A stretch of 8,598 nucleotides of DNA from Lachnospiraceae bacterium (GTDB lineage: Bacteria > Bacillota_A > Clostridia > Lachnospirales > Lachnospiraceae), in the NCBI GenBank assembly GCA_017620345.1, contig JAFZQP010000170.1, positions 1 to 8,598 on the forward strand. Direction: 5' to 3'. Under the pieces are notes generated by a model. The model was given only the letters and a program-made list of their open reading frames with translations. It did no database searches and was not told the origin of the DNA. This document shows, one piece after another, positions 6,535 through 8,598 of the stretch. The translations under genes and the position numbers were made by a program. Within the stretch, counting starts at the first letter, position 1; each line of letters opens with the position of its first letter.

Positions 6535-6540
6535 GATCAA

Positions 6541-6547
6541 TCCTCCT
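6541..6547 (-). promoter_or_regulatory. Ribosome-binding site that fixes the biotin carrier start
   Basis: AGGAGGA on the minus strand. It leaves no space before the TTG at 6538-6540 and 6 nt before the ATG at 6532-6534, so the ATG is the real start. Confidence 0.8.
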
Positions 6548-6552
6548 GTTTA

Positions 6553-7353
6553 CTATTTCCACTGACTGTTAGGTCTTCTGACAATACTTCTTACAACAAA
6601 ATCATCCGATGATGCCGATGCTGATGCTGCACCTGCCGCAGCGATCGCCGCGGTTATGACAGCTATCAGTTCAAGATCATCCGTCTCTTCTTCCTTCATC
6701 ACTATCTGAGCGATCGTATTATCAACCGCTGCGGTCTTGATATCTTCCTTATTCCTGGAAAATGCTGCTGATATCTTCGGGATGAAATTAAACAGACTGA
6801 TTATGATCGATATCAATATCAGTACGATAAATACCGTTCCCATACCGAGCAGTGTATTAAGACCTGCCTTCTTCATCTTCTCCGCAAATGTATAGTTAAC
6901 ATTCGTGGTAAGTGAATTGAGCGTTTTATACAGATCGTCCTTATAGATCGCTTCAATCTGGGCAGTCTTTTTTGTGCCCACAACGTCAAGCGTTACGATT
7001 ATGTTTCTGCCTGAATCATCATATTCCGCATTCATACCTGTAACCGAAACAAAATCACCAAGATCTTCTCTCGAACTGTTGTATGATGCCAGAGCATTGA
7101 CCATTCCGTTACCGTTTACTTTGACACCGAAATAATTGGAGATAACATACTCAAGATATTCTCCGCCCTGTTCGGAAAGTTCCGCAGCCTGTGACTCATC
7201 AAGAGCTGCAAGGAACTGGGTTACAAGATTGGTCGTGGTATCCTCGAGTGATGTCGCAACTTGCGGATCAACTGTCTTAACGGTTTCTCCTGCGCATGCA
7301 CTCAGACAAAAGAAGCAGGCCAGCAAACATAATATTAAACTAATCTTTTTCAT
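6553..7353 (-). CDS. oadG: OadG-type gamma subunit with lipoprotein N-terminus and extracytoplasmic domain
   Basis: A 266-residue protein in the position of the small gamma subunit that holds the decarboxylase complex together at the membrane. Residues 1-20 are a lipoprotein signal: MKKI, a hydrophobic stretch, and the lipobox LSAC with C20 as the lipidated cysteine. Residues 21 to about 160 look like a soluble outer domain, possibly of a DUF3887-like type (uncertain). A single strong membrane helix spans about 165-192. The inner tail has a charged linker, an acidic EEETDD stretch (221-226), an Ala-rich ELIAVITAAIAAAGAASA segment, and a DDFVVRSIVRRPNSQWK end, which matches OadG-family C-termini. 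Classical OadG proteins are only about 80-100 residues, so the lipid-anchored outer domain is extra. The ATG at 7351-7353 follows AGGAAAGGA. A longer reading from TTG at 7431 overlaps the upstream gene and destroys the signal peptide. It lies 19 nt after the carboxyltransferase. Confidence 0.85.
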   Translation of the reverse strand: MKKISLILCLLACFFCLSACAGETVKTVDPQVATSLEDTTTNLVTQFLAALDESQAAELSEQGGEYLEYVISNYFGVKVNGNGMVNALASYNSSREDLGDFVSVTGMNAEYDDSGRNIIVTLDVVGTKKTAQIEAIYKDDLYKTLNSLTTNVNYTFAEKMKKAGLNTLLGMGTVFIVLILISIIISLFNFIPKISAAFSRNKEDIKTAAVDNTIAQIVMKEEETDDLELIAVITAAIAAAGAASASASSDDFVVRSIVRRPNSQWK

Positions 7354-7372
7354 ATTACGTATCCTTTCCTTT

Positions 7373-8598
7373 CTAGACTGGTCCGTGCTTCTTGGAAGGT
7401 CTGTCCTCTCTCTTTGTATATAACATCTCAAATGCTCCGATAAGATACTTACGTGTATCGGCAGCTGCGATCACCTGATCGACATATCCGCGTCTTGCCG
7501 CAGATTCAACGCTGTTCTGGAGCTTGTCATATTCCTTTGCTCCCTTGTCTATCGCGTCTGCTCCCTTACCGTCATAAATGATCTTTGCAGCAAGCTTTGC
7601 ATCCATCATTCCGATCTTTGCACTGTCCCATGCGATAGTGATATCAGCACCGAGAGCCTTGGAATTCATAACGATCGCTGCGGTTCCGAATGCATTTCCT
7701 ATTATGACATTAACCTTGGGAACAGTTGCATTTGCGAATGCAAAAGCAAGCTTTGATGCCGAATCCGCGATCTTCTTTTCGCTGCATACATCGGAAGCAA
7801 ATCCGGTAACATTTGTAAGTGTAAGAACCGGTATCTCAAAAGCATCACAGAAATTAACGAACTTTGATGCCTTCTTCACAGCATTGGCAGTAAGAACGGT
7901 ATCTTCTTCCCATTCCTTCTTGCCTTCATCATCATAACCTTCGCATCTGTTTGCCACACATCCGACAGTCTGACCGTTAAGCCTTATGAAGCCTGTCGTG
8001 ATCTGTTTTCCATATCCGGCCTTTACTTCAAAATATGAATTATCATCTGCGATCAGTGAAAGTGCGATCGCAGTATCACCCGTGCAACCGGCTATATCCG
8101 ACACGGCACGGTTAAGATCATCACCGCATTCGATCACTGCGCCGAATTCCTCATTATTGGACGGCAGCAGTGAAACAAAGCTTCTGATCTCCTGATATAT
8201 CTCAGCTTCACTTGCAACAATATCAACATTTCCCGCTTCATCCGCCTGGAATGCCGCTGATGCCGTATCAAGCTTCTCTTCGTAATTCCCCGAAAGTGCA
8301 TTGGGAGAATTTACGAACAGTTTGGCATCTTTTTCCTCCATGAACGTAAAATCGGTCATACCGGTAAACAGCGACAGGCCTCCGCCGCATTTTCCGAATA
8401 TGGCCGTAATCTGCGGGATAACACCGCTTGCCATAGCCTGGGCTTTATAGATCTTACCGAATGCTGCAAGCGCATCGGTTGCTTCGTTAAGTCTCAGTCC
8501 TGCTGAATCGATAAGTCCGATCACAGGTGCGCCAACCTTAAGAGCAAGATTGTAAAGACCGACTATCTTCTTTGCATGCATCTCGCCTACAGAACCGC
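7373..8598 (-). CDS. mmdA: MmdA/PccB-family (12S-type) biotin-dependent carboxyltransferase, N-terminus outside the window
   Basis: This crotonase-fold carboxyltransferase subunit moves carboxyl between an acyl-CoA (methylmalonyl-CoA in most relatives) and biotin. The frame is open to the window edge; the first visible residues, GSVGEMHAKK, correspond to the internal GGSLGEMHAKK motif, so the ATG at 8579-8581 is not the start. Visible landmarks: CGGGLSLFTGMTDFTFM (N-domain CoA/oxyanion region), TGFIRLNGQTVGCVANR (start of the C-domain), the KLAFAFANATVPKVNVIIG stretch, and the end RRGYVDQVIAAADTRKYL with KREDRPSKKHGPV, the family C-terminus. Several usually invariant stretches are altered: DSGGARIQEG reads DSAGLRLNEA, PGFLPG reads TGFASD, AYGGAY reads AFGTAA, and the MGPEGA region reads MMDAKL. 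This points to a divergent clade, so the substrate is uncertain (methylmalonyl-CoA, malonyl-CoA, or another acyl-CoA). It heads the visible part of the decarboxylase operon. The symbol is given by family resemblance only. Confidence 0.88.
   Translation of the reverse strand, partial: GSVGEMHAKKIVGLYNLALKVGAPVIGLIDSAGLRLNEATDALAAFGKIYKAQAMASGVIPQITAIFGKCGGGLSLFTGMTDFTFMEEKDAKLFVNSPNALSGNYEEKLDTASAAFQADEAGNVDIVASEAEIYQEIRSFVSLLPSNNEEFGAVIECGDDLNRAVSDIAGCTGDTAIALSLIADDNSYFEVKAGYGKQITTGFIRLNGQTVGCVANRCEGYDDEGKKEWEEDTVLTANAVKKASKFVNFCDAFEIPVLTLTNVTGFASDVCSEKKIADSASKLAFAFANATVPKVNVIIGNAFGTAAIVMNSKALGADITIAWDSAKIGMMDAKLAAKIIYDGKGADAIDKGAKEYDKLQNSVESAARRGYVDQVIAAADTRKYLIGAFEMLYTKREDRPSKKHGPV

Noticed and set aside
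6535..6540. TTG start for the biotin carrier two codons upstream of the ATG.
   Set aside because: The ribosome-binding site directly abuts the TTG, leaving no spacer; the ATG has a normal spacer.
7354..7431. Longer OadG from a TTG at 7431.
   Set aside because: It overlaps the upstream carboxyltransferase and would place 26 charged residues ahead of a clean lipoprotein signal; the ATG at 7351-7353 has its own AGGAAAGGA site.

Overview
The window looks like chromosomal DNA from a clostridial Firmicute, most likely of the Lachnospiraceae type. This is inferred from the gene order FAD-oxidoreductase / cmk / ispH / rpsA, the strong AGGAGG ribosome-binding sites, the moderate GC content, and a sodium-pump decarboxylase cluster of the kind I recall from that family. 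No species can be named. Every supported gene lies on the minus strand, so the text below reads from the right-hand end to the left. The only intergenic gap longer than a few tens of bases is about 120 bp near 3415-3533.

Right block (8598 to 3534): a five-gene operon for a biotin-dependent, Na+-pumping decarboxylase. Its order is a 12S-type (MmdA/PccB family) carboxyltransferase cut by the window edge, an OadG-type gamma subunit that starts as a lipoprotein, a small biotin carrier protein, the multi-spanning OadB pump, and a 5S-type (OadA/PycB family) carboxyltransferase. Gaps are 18-26 bp and each gene has its own ribosome-binding site. Both soluble carboxyltransferase types therefore share one biotin carrier and one Na+ pump. 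No biotin carboxylase gene is visible, which fits decarboxylation or transcarboxylation rather than ATP-driven carboxylation. The block ends at a strong rho-independent terminator (3441-3472).

The most striking feature is in oadA. An in-frame TGA at 3720-3722 separates residues 1-416 from a further 61 codons that plainly encode the normal OadA C-terminus and run to a TAG at 3534-3536. The break lies beside a tandem 5-bp duplication. It could be a nonsense or slippage mutation, an assembly error, or a readthrough site (the context is UGA-C).

Left block (3483 to 1): a second operon with its own likely extended -10 promoter, which overlaps the terminator of the first. It encodes a TetR-type regulator, a BaiN/HI0933-family flavoprotein, cytidylate kinase (cmk), the isoprenoid enzyme IspH, and the first 24 codons of ribosomal protein S1 (rpsA). 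Junctions are very tight: TAA directly followed by ATG (tetR / flavoprotein), TAATG (cmk / ispH), and a 20-nt overlap (ispH / rpsA). Translational coupling is likely. In many clostridia IspH and S1 are one fused polypeptide; here they are separate overlapping frames.

No tRNA, rRNA, CRISPR array, insertion sequence or phage gene was seen.
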